IMG/VR virus record: IMGVR_UViG_3300037189_021371
Coordinates: 1 to 64,000 of that record
Strand: one strand, 5' to 3'
Origin: a virus
DNA length: 64,000 nt
The translations under genes were made by a program, and so were the position numbers. This document shows, one piece after another, positions 39,135 through 46,708 of this stretch. The notes below the pieces were generated by a model, which was not told where the DNA came from, ran no database searches, and saw only the letters and a list, made by a program, of their open reading frames with translations. The first letter of the stretch is position 1, and each line of letters starts with the position of its first letter.

Positions 39135-39723
39135 TATTTCTAGTTTTTCTAGTTCTATTCAAGGAACTGAGATCACTTATGTTGAAGATTTTCTATCAGC
39201 AGATTTATGTAACTACCTAGTTCAAGCTGTAGAGTTGGCTCTATCAGACCGATCATATGCTGATAATTTATATGAATACATTAATGATGGTAAAAAAGCT
39301 TACGATGATTCTCCATACATATATCTGTTCCATCATCCAGACACTAAAGTTCAATTAATAGTTAAAGATATTGTCAAAAGATCTATCGAGATCTACGAAG
39401 ATAGATATGAAAAAGATCCTAATATCGAGTATATAAATCTAGGTACTGTAGTAACTATGCGATCTGGGGTAGGTTTGGAGGTTCATTCAGATGATGGACC
39501 AAGTCTAAATAAAAATATAGCTACTCCCCATGGGATGGTCTTGTATTTGAATGATGATTACGAGGGTGGGGAAATATACTATCCTGATCTAAAAATTGCA
39601 ATAAAGCCTAAAATTGGAAGCTTAGTAATTCACCCGGGTACACCTGATTACTCGCATGGGGTATTGCCAGTATCCTCTGGCATTAGGTATTCTAGTACCG
39701 CGTTTGTTAAAAAGAAGCTATAA
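39124..39723 (+). CDS. Prolyl-4-hydroxylase-like Fe(II)/2OG oxygenase
   Basis: 199 residues with H121-x-D123, H178 and R188; core 'LYLNDDYEGGEIYY'. Starts inside the 3' end of the FkbM-like gene, so the two are translationally coupled. A shared substrate pathway (hydroxylation then O-methylation) is possible but not shown. Confidence 0.87.
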   Translation: MHHDISSFSSSIQGTEITYVEDFLSADLCNYLVQAVELALSDRSYADNLYEYINDGKKAYDDSPYIYLFHHPDTKVQLIVKDIVKRSIEIYEDRYEKDPNIEYINLGTVVTMRSGVGLEVHSDDGPSLNKNIATPHGMVLYLNDDYEGGEIYYPDLKIAIKPKIGSLVIHPGTPDYSHGVLPVSSGIRYSSTAFVKKKL

Positions 39724-39732
39724 CTATTTTGA

Positions 39733-39747
39733 GATAGACTGTCTATC
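39733..39747. promoter_or_regulatory. Palindrome abutting the start of the metallopeptidase gene
   Basis: GATAGAC-T-GTCTATC is a perfect inverted repeat directly before the ATG at 39748. TAGACT within it lies 7 nt before the start and could be a -10 element, so this may be an operator over a leaderless promoter. No matching -35 was found. Confidence 0.4.
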
Positions 39748-40092
39748 ATGGATATCCCCCTAAAAATCAAAGTTGGAAGTCAATGGTTTGACGTCATTGA
39801 GCGGTCACGTCATGACGATGGAATGCTCAACGATGGCACTTTTGGCTATACTTTGGACACCGAAAATCTGATTGTACTTGATAAAGATATCTCTCATAGT
39901 CGTCAGCAACTAACTCTATGGCATGAGCTTATGCATGCTACTAGGAATGTTTACGATACATCCGTGGTTCCAAAGAAAAGCGATAATTTTGAAATTTGGG
40001 AGCATTTCTTTATTGGAATTTGGGAAGAATCCCTGTTAGTATTATTGCGAGATAACCCAAAACTTATGGAATATCTAATTTCTGAAGAATAG
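39748..40092 (+). CDS. HExxH zinc metallopeptidase-like protein (ImmA/IrrE-type or similar)
   Basis: 114 residues. 'LTLWHELMHATRNVY' contains the zincin motif H59-E60-x-x-H63. A following 'GIWEESLLVLL' may provide the third ligand. It is small for a full ImmA/IrrE and lacks a fused HTH. It could cleave a regulator, but no partner gene is adjacent. Confidence 0.65.
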   Translation: MDIPLKIKVGSQWFDVIERSRHDDGMLNDGTFGYTLDTENLIVLDKDISHSRQQLTLWHELMHATRNVYDTSVVPKKSDNFEIWEHFFIGIWEESLLVLLRDNPKLMEYLISEE

Positions 40093-40097
40093 GACAA

Positions 40098-40319
40098 ATG
40101 ATGACTAAAGTTGGTGGAATTGATTATTCTAGCCCAATGTCTGCGGAGAACATAGCTCCACTAGTTGCAGACATTGTTTCAACAAAACTTAATGGAAACT
40201 ATGCAAACATTGAACCGGAGGTAGTTGGTGGATGGAATATTTCTATCAAAGATCAGACTATCCAGCATGCGGAAACGATCGCCGACGCGGTCATAGAAAA
40301 GATCGGAGTAAGAGCATAA
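40098..40319 (+). CDS. Hypothetical protein
   Basis: 73 residues (a second ATG is at 40101), mixed alpha/beta by eye, ending 'ETIADAVIEKIGVRA'. AGGACAA ribosome site. Its stop overlaps the ahpC start (TAATG). No family recognised. Confidence 0.6.
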   Translation: MMTKVGGIDYSSPMSAENIAPLVADIVSTKLNGNYANIEPEVVGGWNISIKDQTIQHAETIADAVIEKIGVRA

Positions 40320-40867
40320 TGCTTACTGTTGGAGATAAACTAGGCGAATTTAAAGTTGTTGGGGTATATCCATACGTCCTTCACGATGGAACCTACTTCG
40401 AGGAAATTACTGAAAAGTCGTTTCCTGGCAAGTGGAAGGTTATCGTTTTCTACCCTAAGGACTTTACTTTTGTTTGCCCTACCGAGATTATCGAGTATGA
40501 CAAGCTAAACGCTGAGTTCGAAGCTCGTGGTGCAGTTCTCATGTCTGGTTCAACCGATAATGAGTTCTGCAAGCTTGCTTGGAAGGAAGCTCACCCAGAT
40601 CTAGCTAAGCTGACCAGTATTATGTTTGCTGATACTCGCATTGATAGCTGGAATGGGTCTTTAGTTGATCAGCTTGGTGTTCGTCATGAGTCTGGTGTTG
40701 CACTTCGTGCAACATTCTTAGTTGACCCAGAAAATATTATTCAGCATGTCACTGTTAATGGTCTAGATACTGGTCGTAATGCTCAGGAGGCTTTGCGAGT
40801 TCTTGATGCACTTCAGACTGGTGAACTAACTGCTTGTAACCGAGAAATCGGTGGAGCTACAATTTAA
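40319..40867 (+). CDS. ahpC: Peroxiredoxin, AhpC type
   Basis: 182 residues from the ATG at 40319, which overlaps the upstream stop. The peroxidatic Cys is C53 in 'FYPKDFTFVCPTE'; a C-terminal Cys in 'LTACNREIGG' is the likely resolving residue. Actinobacterial AhpC removes peroxides. In the phage it would pair with the encoded thioredoxin-like donors to limit oxidative damage. Confidence 0.93.
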   Translation: MLTVGDKLGEFKVVGVYPYVLHDGTYFEEITEKSFPGKWKVIVFYPKDFTFVCPTEIIEYDKLNAEFEARGAVLMSGSTDNEFCKLAWKEAHPDLAKLTSIMFADTRIDSWNGSLVDQLGVRHESGVALRATFLVDPENIIQHVTVNGLDTGRNAQEALRVLDALQTGELTACNREIGGATI

Positions 40868-40886
40868 TTAACAATTAGGAGATAAA

Positions 40887-41129
40887 ATGTCAAATAATAT
40901 TTTTCCAGATGGAATCTTGAATTCTGTTGTAGTTTTAAAGATCGCTGTTCCAGGAGAGGCTTCTACACAACACCGCGGTGTAGTTAGCCATATTAGCGAT
41001 AAGACTATTACAATTATTCAGGGTGGAGAAAATAACTCTACTATCTCTACATGCTACAGCTTGGATTATGTAGTTTTGGCTCAGTGGGCTACTGCAGCTC
41101 CAGTAGTAGAGTCTGAAGAATCAAAGTAG
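40887..41129 (+). CDS. Hypothetical protein
   Basis: 80 residues, beta-rich, preceded by a good AGGAG. 'HRGVVSHISDKTITIIQGG' suggests a small barrel (SH3- or Tudor-like by eye). No function assigned. Confidence 0.6.
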   Translation: MSNNIFPDGILNSVVVLKIAVPGEASTQHRGVVSHISDKTITIIQGGENNSTISTCYSLDYVVLAQWATAAPVVESEESK

Positions 41130-41138
41130 ACATATATT

Positions 41139-41774
41139 TTGTTTGAAGAGCGCTATCCCGGAATTTTTGTTTACGAAAATTTTCTAACTAATTTCGAGAT
41201 TAGCGCTCTTTTTTCATATCTAAATGATGATTTTTCAAAGATAGACTGGGATAGGTCTACTAAAGAATTTTTTAAAATACTTGCAGAAGATATGTGGCCA
41301 ACAGATAAAATTAGGCAGGATTATTTTATAGATACTTCTGTAAAAAATACTACTAAGGCAAAATCTTCAATAGTGGCTGTTCCGCTAAAAGAATCTGAAT
41401 TTTTTAAATCCATAAGCGAAAAATTAAATTTTTATGGATTCCCTAATATGACACCTAAAGGATACATGGGAGTCGTTAAAAGATATACGGCTGGTGGATA
41501 TCTGGGGGAGCATCGAGATGATGAAAATAATTCTGACATAAAAAGTGCTATTAACTTTTATATCAATGACGACTACGAGGGTGGGGAGCTATATTTTAAA
41601 AATAAAGATATTTTATTTAAACCTAACTCGAATTCACTTGTAGTCTTTTCTGGAAATGCCGACTATACTCATGAGGTAAAGCCTGTTAAGGGAGATGTTC
41701 CTAGATACAACATCACTTTAACTACAAAACACACTACAAACTATTTTATAGATCTAGTACCTAACTGGTCTTAA
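41139..41774 (+). CDS. Prolyl-4-hydroxylase-like Fe(II)/2OG oxygenase
   Basis: 211 residues with H125-x-D127, H178 and R189; core 'FYINDDYEGGELYF'. The start is uncertain: TTG at 41139 is the first usable codon in frame and no ribosome site is clear. A short insertion ('KGDVP') sits between the distal His and the Arg. Confidence 0.85.
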   Translation: MFEERYPGIFVYENFLTNFEISALFSYLNDDFSKIDWDRSTKEFFKILAEDMWPTDKIRQDYFIDTSVKNTTKAKSSIVAVPLKESEFFKSISEKLNFYGFPNMTPKGYMGVVKRYTAGGYLGEHRDDENNSDIKSAINFYINDDYEGGELYFKNKDILFKPNSNSLVVFSGNADYTHEVKPVKGDVPRYNITLTTKHTTNYFIDLVPNWS

Positions 41775-41800
41775 AATATCTATATAACTAAAGGAATCCA

Positions 41801-42688
41801 ATGACTAAGGTGTATATCGCTGGCCCTATGAGTGGCATGGAGGATTTCAATTTTCCAGCATTTTTTGAAGCAGAGCGTGAGCTTGAAAAGCTAGGATATG
41901 ACGTAATAAATCCAGCACACAATGATGGAGCAACTGTTCAAGAAGCACTACAGTCAGCTGGTACTCCAGAATCCCCTAATAACCTTTGGTCATATTATAT
42001 GAAGCGTGACTTGCCTCATGTTATGGACGTAGACATGCTTTGCTTGCTCCCTGGGTGGGAGAAATCTAAAGGAGCTACTCTTGAAGTAACAGTAGCTAAA
42101 GCACTTGGACTTCCTTTGATGGTATTAAAAAACGGAGAATTGATTCCCCGAATTAGAATGATTGGCTTGTCTGGCTGGGCACGTAGCGGTAAGGATACTG
42201 TTGCAAACTATTTGGTTGCTGCGCATGGTTACACTAAAGTGTCTTTTGCAGATCAAATGCGTGGTGCCTTATACAGACTGAATCCCACCGTAGATCTAAA
42301 TGGCTACAGCATGCATCTTGCTACGGCAGTTGATCTCATGGGGTGGGAGGAGTTAAAAACTCAAAGTCCTGATATTCGTAGCCTTATGCAGCGCATGGGG
42401 ACCGAAGTTGGACGAGAGATGTGGGGAGAAAATTTTTGGGTTGATGCAGCAATTGCAGCAATTCCAGACGGTGAAAAGGTAGTATTTGCTGACGTCAGAT
42501 TCCCTAATGAGGCTGACGCTATTTACTCAAATGGCGGGGAAGTCTGGCGTATTATTCGTGAAAGCGTTGGTCCAGCAAATGACCATATTTCTGAGACTGC
42601 TTTGAATAAGTACCCGTTTGATAGGTATCTTTTTAATGATGGAAATATAGAAGACCTACCATATTGCATAGAACAGCTACTTGACTAG
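41801..42688 (+). CDS. Fusion: DUF4406-like nucleotide domain plus dNMP kinase-like P-loop domain
   Basis: 295 residues. The N-terminal part (about 1-115) opens 'KVYIAGPMSGMEDFNFPAFF' and has 'GATLEVTVAKALGLPLM', the DUF4406/nucleoside deoxyribosyltransferase-like pattern. The C-terminal part (about 120-295) begins 'RMIGLSGWARSGKDTVANYL' with a Walker-A-like loop and includes 'FADVRFPNEADA', as in phage deoxynucleotide monophosphate kinases. The fusion would couple nucleotide salvage and phosphorylation. AAGGAA ribosome site. Confidence 0.8.
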   Translation: MTKVYIAGPMSGMEDFNFPAFFEAERELEKLGYDVINPAHNDGATVQEALQSAGTPESPNNLWSYYMKRDLPHVMDVDMLCLLPGWEKSKGATLEVTVAKALGLPLMVLKNGELIPRIRMIGLSGWARSGKDTVANYLVAAHGYTKVSFADQMRGALYRLNPTVDLNGYSMHLATAVDLMGWEELKTQSPDIRSLMQRMGTEVGREMWGENFWVDAAIAAIPDGEKVVFADVRFPNEADAIYSNGGEVWRIIRESVGPANDHISETALNKYPFDRYLFNDGNIEDLPYCIEQLLD

Positions 42689-42704
42689 TTTAATGCAGTA
42701 AAAC

Positions 42705-42733
42705 TTGACATTTAAGAAAAATATGCCTATAGT
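42705..42733 (+). promoter_or_regulatory. Consensus promoter giving a leaderless protease mRNA
   Basis: TTGACA (42705-42710), 17-nt spacer, TATAGT (42728-42733). The ATG at 42740 falls where transcription should begin, so the message would have no 5' leader. Confidence 0.85.
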
Positions 42734-42739
42734 TTAGGC

Positions 42740-43915
42740 ATGAAGAATAAATTACTTATTGGAGCCTTGGTTGCTTCATTAACGCTTACTGCTGTTCCTG
42801 CCTATGCTGCCGTATCCTCTTGGGGGCTAGACCGCTTAGATGGTGCCATTGATGGTTCCTACTCTGTTCCTTACACTGGTGCTGGCGTAACTGCATATGT
42901 TCTGGATACTGGAGTTGCTATTAGTGATCCGGGTTTTGGTGGACGTGCTTCTGGTGATATTGACTGCAATGGACACGGTACCCATGTTGCCGGAACTATT
43001 GGATCTTCTCAGTTTGGTGTGGCTCGAGGGGTTAAAATTGTCTCGATTAGGGTTGCGGATTGTAATGGTGTAGTTTATCCAAAAGATTTAATTGCTGGTA
43101 TAGATAAAGTACTTGCAATAAATAATGGTCCTGCAGTAGTGAATATCAGCATTACTGTTGGTAAAAGCCCGGCCGTAGATGCCGCTATTGATCGTCTTTA
43201 TAATGCTGGAATTCTTCCAGTAGTAGCTGCATCAAATACAAATACAGATGCATGTAAATGGAGTCCTTCAGGTGCTCCTAATGCTTTTACTGTTGCCGGT
43301 ATCAATAAAAATGACCAGCGTACAAATACTTCTGCATACGGAGACTGCGTAGATATTTTTGCTCCAGGTGGATTAATTGATTCGGAAGACTGGCAAAATT
43401 CATCAGGATATAAAACAATGACTGGTACATCTATGGCTACTCCTCATGTTGTTGGTGTAGCTGCTCTATATTTAGAGAAGAACCCGACTGCCAAGCCAGC
43501 CGAGGTTGCTAGCGCACTACGTGCCGGGGCTCTCAGGGATGTAGTAGTTGATGCTCAGTCTAAGAATGGAAACTATTTACTTAATACTTCATTCTTGGGT
43601 CCGATTGCTAATGCCCCTGCTATAGTAACCCCTAAGACAGTCGGGACTACTCTTCCAGGTAAGGTCTCGGTAGTATCTGCAACTAAGAGCGGAACGGGTT
43701 ACAAGCTATCTTGGTCTGCACCAGCAAATGCTCCTACCTCTGGAATCATTGGCTACATGATTGAAAGTAGCGCCACCGGAAGTACATGGGTTGTGGTAAG
43801 TACCACTAAAACTTTAGATGTATTTGCAGATGTTGCAGTAGCTGGTTATTATCGAGTTAGTGCTGTTGGCTCATTGGGCACTGGACAACCTAGCCTAACC
43901 GTGAGAGTTAAATAA
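42740..43915 (+). CDS. Secreted subtilisin-like serine protease with C-terminal FN3-like domain
   Basis: 391 residues. A signal peptide (1-23, ending 'VPAYA') leads straight into an S8 catalytic domain with D56 ('YVLDTGVA'), H79 ('GHGTHVAG') and S231 ('GTSMATPHVVG'). There is no room for an I9 inhibitor propeptide, unlike most secreted subtilisins. A beta domain resembling FN3 fills about residues 305-391. Expected to be exported from infected cells, or loaded on virions, to cut host or competitor surface proteins. Starts at the predicted first transcribed base. Confidence 0.9.
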   Translation: MKNKLLIGALVASLTLTAVPAYAAVSSWGLDRLDGAIDGSYSVPYTGAGVTAYVLDTGVAISDPGFGGRASGDIDCNGHGTHVAGTIGSSQFGVARGVKIVSIRVADCNGVVYPKDLIAGIDKVLAINNGPAVVNISITVGKSPAVDAAIDRLYNAGILPVVAASNTNTDACKWSPSGAPNAFTVAGINKNDQRTNTSAYGDCVDIFAPGGLIDSEDWQNSSGYKTMTGTSMATPHVVGVAALYLEKNPTAKPAEVASALRAGALRDVVVDAQSKNGNYLLNTSFLGPIANAPAIVTPKTVGTTLPGKVSVVSATKSGTGYKLSWSAPANAPTSGIIGYMIESSATGSTWVVVSTTKTLDVFADVAVAGYYRVSAVGSLGTGQPSLTVRVK

Positions 43916-44058
43916 TGCTTAAGAAAATTAAAACTAAAATTAGTTGGTACCTACTACGTCGTGAGAACGAAGCAGCCTATAAAGGATTTATTGCAGGAAT
44001 GCAATATGGTCAGTATCTAGCAAAGAAAGAAGCTAATGCAAACATTCCTACCGTATAA
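43915..44058 (+). CDS. Small basic protein, hypothetical
   Basis: 47 residues, basic amphipathic N-terminus ('MLKKIKTKISWYLLRRENEA') and 'GFIAGMQYGQYLAKK'. ATG overlaps the protease stop (TAATG), and its 3' end overlaps the next gene by 23 nt. Confidence 0.55.
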   Translation: MLKKIKTKISWYLLRRENEAAYKGFIAGMQYGQYLAKKEANANIPTV

Positions 44059-44512
44059 CGACTTTGATAAGACAGCTAGCGTGCTGGACTCGAAGCGCCT
44101 CAACAAGCAGATTCTTGAGTGCTACCAGATCCTCAAGGTTCTAAATAACCCAGATCCTAAGGCTGGATGGCGCAACCACCCAGCTGTCAAGATGTGGCGT
44201 GGGTATGAAAATGCTTTATTTGAATACACCATGGCTATGGTTGCTGAGGCAGATCGACGTGGCATCAAGACTGACAAGAACAAAGAGAATCTTATGGCTC
44301 TTCGTGTAGCAACTATTGCTAACTGGGGTAGTGGACTTCCTGAGTGGTTTGGTAATCATGAGATTATGAGCCGTGTCACTACGACTCACCGAGCCAACCT
44401 GTATCGAAAAGATGATGCTTACTACTATGATTTTAAGTCAGCAGTAGTTGATAGCAATAACCAGCCCTGCTGTGAGAAGTGCAACTACTATTGGGTTACA
44501 CACGTTAATTAA
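44036..44512 (+). CDS. Pyrimidine dimer DNA glycosylase-like protein
   Basis: 158 residues. 'MQTFLPYNDFDKTASVLDSK' followed by 'LNKQILECYQILKVL' and 'GWRNHPAVKMWRGYENAL' is the pattern of the Pyr_excise family annotated as endonuclease V-type UV-repair enzymes. A C-terminal 'CCEKC' may bind metal. A UV-repair role would suit a phage of sunlit water. Confidence 0.75.
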   Translation: MQTFLPYNDFDKTASVLDSKRLNKQILECYQILKVLNNPDPKAGWRNHPAVKMWRGYENALFEYTMAMVAEADRRGIKTDKNKENLMALRVATIANWGSGLPEWFGNHEIMSRVTTTHRANLYRKDDAYYYDFKSAVVDSNNQPCCEKCNYYWVTHVN

Positions 44513-44520
44513 GGATGAAA

Positions 44521-44751
44521 ATGGATAAGTACCTAACTCCTGAAGAGTTTGTCAAGATTATCTCTACAGTGATGAAAAATACTCTTGAGCGTGACTTTGG
44601 TTCTGAAAAGTGTCATGTCTTAGATCTTGTTTCGCATGCCACTACTGGTATGGAGTGGATGTATCAGTTTGTAGATGTGTACGGTGGAATTGAGTACGAT
44701 CGAGCTATTCAAGATATCGATCCTATTATCAAGAAAAAGAAAGATAAGTAG
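44521..44751 (+). CDS. Hypothetical protein
   Basis: 76 residues from the ATG at 44521, six bases after AAGG (44511-44514); an ATG two codons earlier is possible. Charged, ending in a Lys run ('IIKKKKDK'). Unknown. Confidence 0.6.
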   Translation: MDKYLTPEEFVKIISTVMKNTLERDFGSEKCHVLDLVSHATTGMEWMYQFVDVYGGIEYDRAIQDIDPIIKKKKDK

Positions 44752-45249
44752 ATGAAGCCAGATTGCCCTAACTGCCAAGTAGGTTCCTGTCATCATTTAG
44801 AGGAGAATGCTGCACTAGCTGAGCTAGATGTAGAAGAAGCCCCTGACTACTATGCAGATAACCCAACTGCTGATGAGCTACAAGAAGAATTCAATAGTTG
44901 GTTAAAAGAGTATGGTCCTCACGAGTACCTGGAAACCTCTGAAGAAAACCTAGAAAAGGTTAAAGCTATAGATACCCGTCTTGTTTGGACTGATCATGGA
45001 ACCTGCGAAGATCCTAGGGTAACTAATGGCTTTTATGAGTTTAGCGGTGGGGGCTGTGGTTGCTGGGAAGGCTATGGTTGGTATGTAATGACTAAGCCAT
45101 GGGAAGGTCCTGATGATCATTTTGAGTCAGTACAGGTTGGTGCCTACCTACCATGCACTGTATGTAATCGCAGTGGGGAGGAAGAAGAGTATGACGAAGA
45201 GTGTTCAGAGTGCGAAGGAGAGGGCTATGTCAACCACTTCTTTGACTGA
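44752..45249 (+). CDS. Cysteine-rich protein with DnaJ-like zinc fingers
   Basis: 165 residues. An N-terminal 'CPNCQVGSCHH' and a C-terminal 'CTVCNRSG...CSECEGEGYV' pair (about 138-160) resemble the zinc modules of DnaJ; between them is an acidic region and a 'GGGCGCWEGYGWY' stretch. No J-domain. May bind nucleic acid or a partner protein. Confidence 0.6.
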   Translation: MKPDCPNCQVGSCHHLEENAALAELDVEEAPDYYADNPTADELQEEFNSWLKEYGPHEYLETSEENLEKVKAIDTRLVWTDHGTCEDPRVTNGFYEFSGGGCGCWEGYGWYVMTKPWEGPDDHFESVQVGAYLPCTVCNRSGEEEEYDEECSECEGEGYVNHFFD

Positions 45250-45409
45250 GAGAGATCTAGAGTTTCTAAAGAATGGTCGTGAGTTTGAGCGACTAGACAT
45301 TATTGAAGCCCTAGAAAAGCAAGCCAAAGCTCTACTAAGAACCAATCCTGAGCATGCTCTGCATATTGGATTCATTATTCAGGCTATAAAGGATATGAAA
45401 CATGTCTGA
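45227..45409 (+). CDS. Small helical protein, hypothetical
   Basis: 60 residues from the ATG at 45227, inside the end of the previous gene. 'TERDLEFLKNGREFERLDII' and the rest look all-helical. Unknown function. Confidence 0.5.
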   Translation: MSTTSLTERDLEFLKNGREFERLDIIEALEKQAKALLRTNPEHALHIGFIIQAIKDMKHV

Positions 45410-45686
45410 GACCTATACAACTAGCTTCAATCAGAGGCTGACCAATATCCATGATGCTGGGACGTGCCTCAAGGAGTACTGTTCGATACACAACTGGTCT
45501 GATCATCCACTAAAAAATGCTCCTCAGAAGTGGCGTGAAGATAAAGGTCTTATGGAGCGTATCTGTAAGCACGGAGTTGGGCACCCAGATCCAGATGAAA
45601 TTGGGCTTGAGTATGGGGGCCGTGGTGTTCATGGCTGTGATGGCTGCTGCGTAGAAGCGGTAGAATTAGATAATGAGCTCGAGTAA
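45402..45686 (+). CDS. Cys/His-containing hypothetical protein
   Basis: 94 residues with 'RICKHGVGHPDPDEIGL' and 'HGCDGCC', a likely zinc site. GGATATG upstream acts as ribosome site. Overlaps both neighbours by a few bases, so co-translated. Confidence 0.6.
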   Translation: MSETYTTSFNQRLTNIHDAGTCLKEYCSIHNWSDHPLKNAPQKWREDKGLMERICKHGVGHPDPDEIGLEYGGRGVHGCDGCCVEAVELDNELE

Positions 45687-45972
45687 TCAATCAAACCTAG
45701 CTGGGGTTACCAGCGGAATGTTCAAGGTATCTACCGAGAATAGCTCCTACCTAATTGACTATGACACTAAACGTGCAAAACGTAATCCTGGCAAAGATGC
45801 TGCCGAAATGCGTAAAGACCGTGAGTGGTTCCCCTTTCTAACTGTTGTAGCTGAGGTAGGCGGTCCTATGTTCATCTGGACCTCTGACATCGCTACTGAG
45901 GATAATACTTTCACCAATAGACGTACTTCTGAGGTAACTCGTATCGAATGCCTTACAGAATGCGGGATCTAG
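45673..45972 (+). CDS. Hypothetical protein
   Basis: 99 residues, beta-rich by eye ('MFKVSTENSSYLIDYDTKRA', 'WFPFLTVVAEVGGPMFIWTS'). Last plus-strand gene before a convergent junction. No family recognised. Confidence 0.6.
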   Translation: MSSSNQSNLAGVTSGMFKVSTENSSYLIDYDTKRAKRNPGKDAAEMRKDREWFPFLTVVAEVGGPMFIWTSDIATEDNTFTNRRTSEVTRIECLTECGI

Positions 45973-45979
45973 CCCGTTA

Positions 45980-45995
45980 TCGAACAGCTGTTCGA
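45980..45995. promoter_or_regulatory. Perfect actinobacterial LexA (SOS) box
   Basis: TCGAACAGCTGTTCGA matches TCGAAC-N4-GTTCGA, the LexA operator known in mycobacteria and relatives. It sits between convergent genes, followed by TATGCTATATTTT (46006-46018), which could supply a -10. A hairpin AAACTTA-GGAT-TAAGTTT lies at 46032-46049. Confidence 0.7.
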
Positions 45996-46054
45996 ACATT
46001 CAGAATATGCTATATTTTGAACTAAGTGTATAAACTTAGGATTAAGTTTGTACG

Positions 46055-46708
46055 TTAATGCGAGGCTATCCAGCCTTCTCCAGTGCCATATTCCCAGGCG
46101 AAACCTGCCATAGCGTATCTTCCTGGTCCAGGACCAACTTTACGCACCCCGTGGAGAAATTCTTTGCCTGTATCAAAGATTAGGCAGGATCCAGCCTTTG
46201 GTTTGATTTCAATGCCTTTAAGTGGGAAATATAACTCTCCACCAGTAAAGTCATCATTTATATACATAACTACAGCGAACTTGATTCTTGAGTCATATTC
46301 AGCGTCAACGTGCTCGTCTAGACCAACACCCTCATACTGACGCTGTACCTCTTCTAGATACGCCAGATCATATAGCCCCTCGAAGAAGGGAGCTAGACGC
46401 TGATTGATTTTGTCATTAAAAGCAGTATCTGGAATCTTTATTATCTTGTCATCCCAGTAGGCGGAGTGGTTTCGTTCGATGTATGCAGCGATATCCTCTT
46501 CTGCCTCTTCACCGTAGAGCTCCACCGCCTGGGAATGCAAAACTTCATGATTTCGCTCTTTCCAACTATCTTGTGGCAATCCTTCAGCTAATGTCCTTAA
46601 ATAGAGAATATCTTCTGGCTGCAGAGCATTGTCAATTTGATAGATACCCTTGTATAGTTCAACTGCCTCTAGGGTTCCTGATTTATATGTAGCTAGCTGG
46701 TTAATCAT
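46055..46708 (-). CDS. Prolyl-4-hydroxylase-like Fe(II)/2OG oxygenase
   Basis: 217 residues with H133-x-D135, H186 and R197; core 'MYINDDFTGGELYF'. Its ATG overlaps the stop of the oxygenase-dehydrogenase fusion (ATGA), so both are made together. Ends near the SOS box. Confidence 0.87.
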   Translation of the reverse strand: MINQLATYKSGTLEAVELYKGIYQIDNALQPEDILYLRTLAEGLPQDSWKERNHEVLHSQAVELYGEEAEEDIAAYIERNHSAYWDDKIIKIPDTAFNDKINQRLAPFFEGLYDLAYLEEVQRQYEGVGLDEHVDAEYDSRIKFAVVMYINDDFTGGELYFPLKGIEIKPKAGSCLIFDTGKEFLHGVRKVGPGPGRYAMAGFAWEYGTGEGWIASH

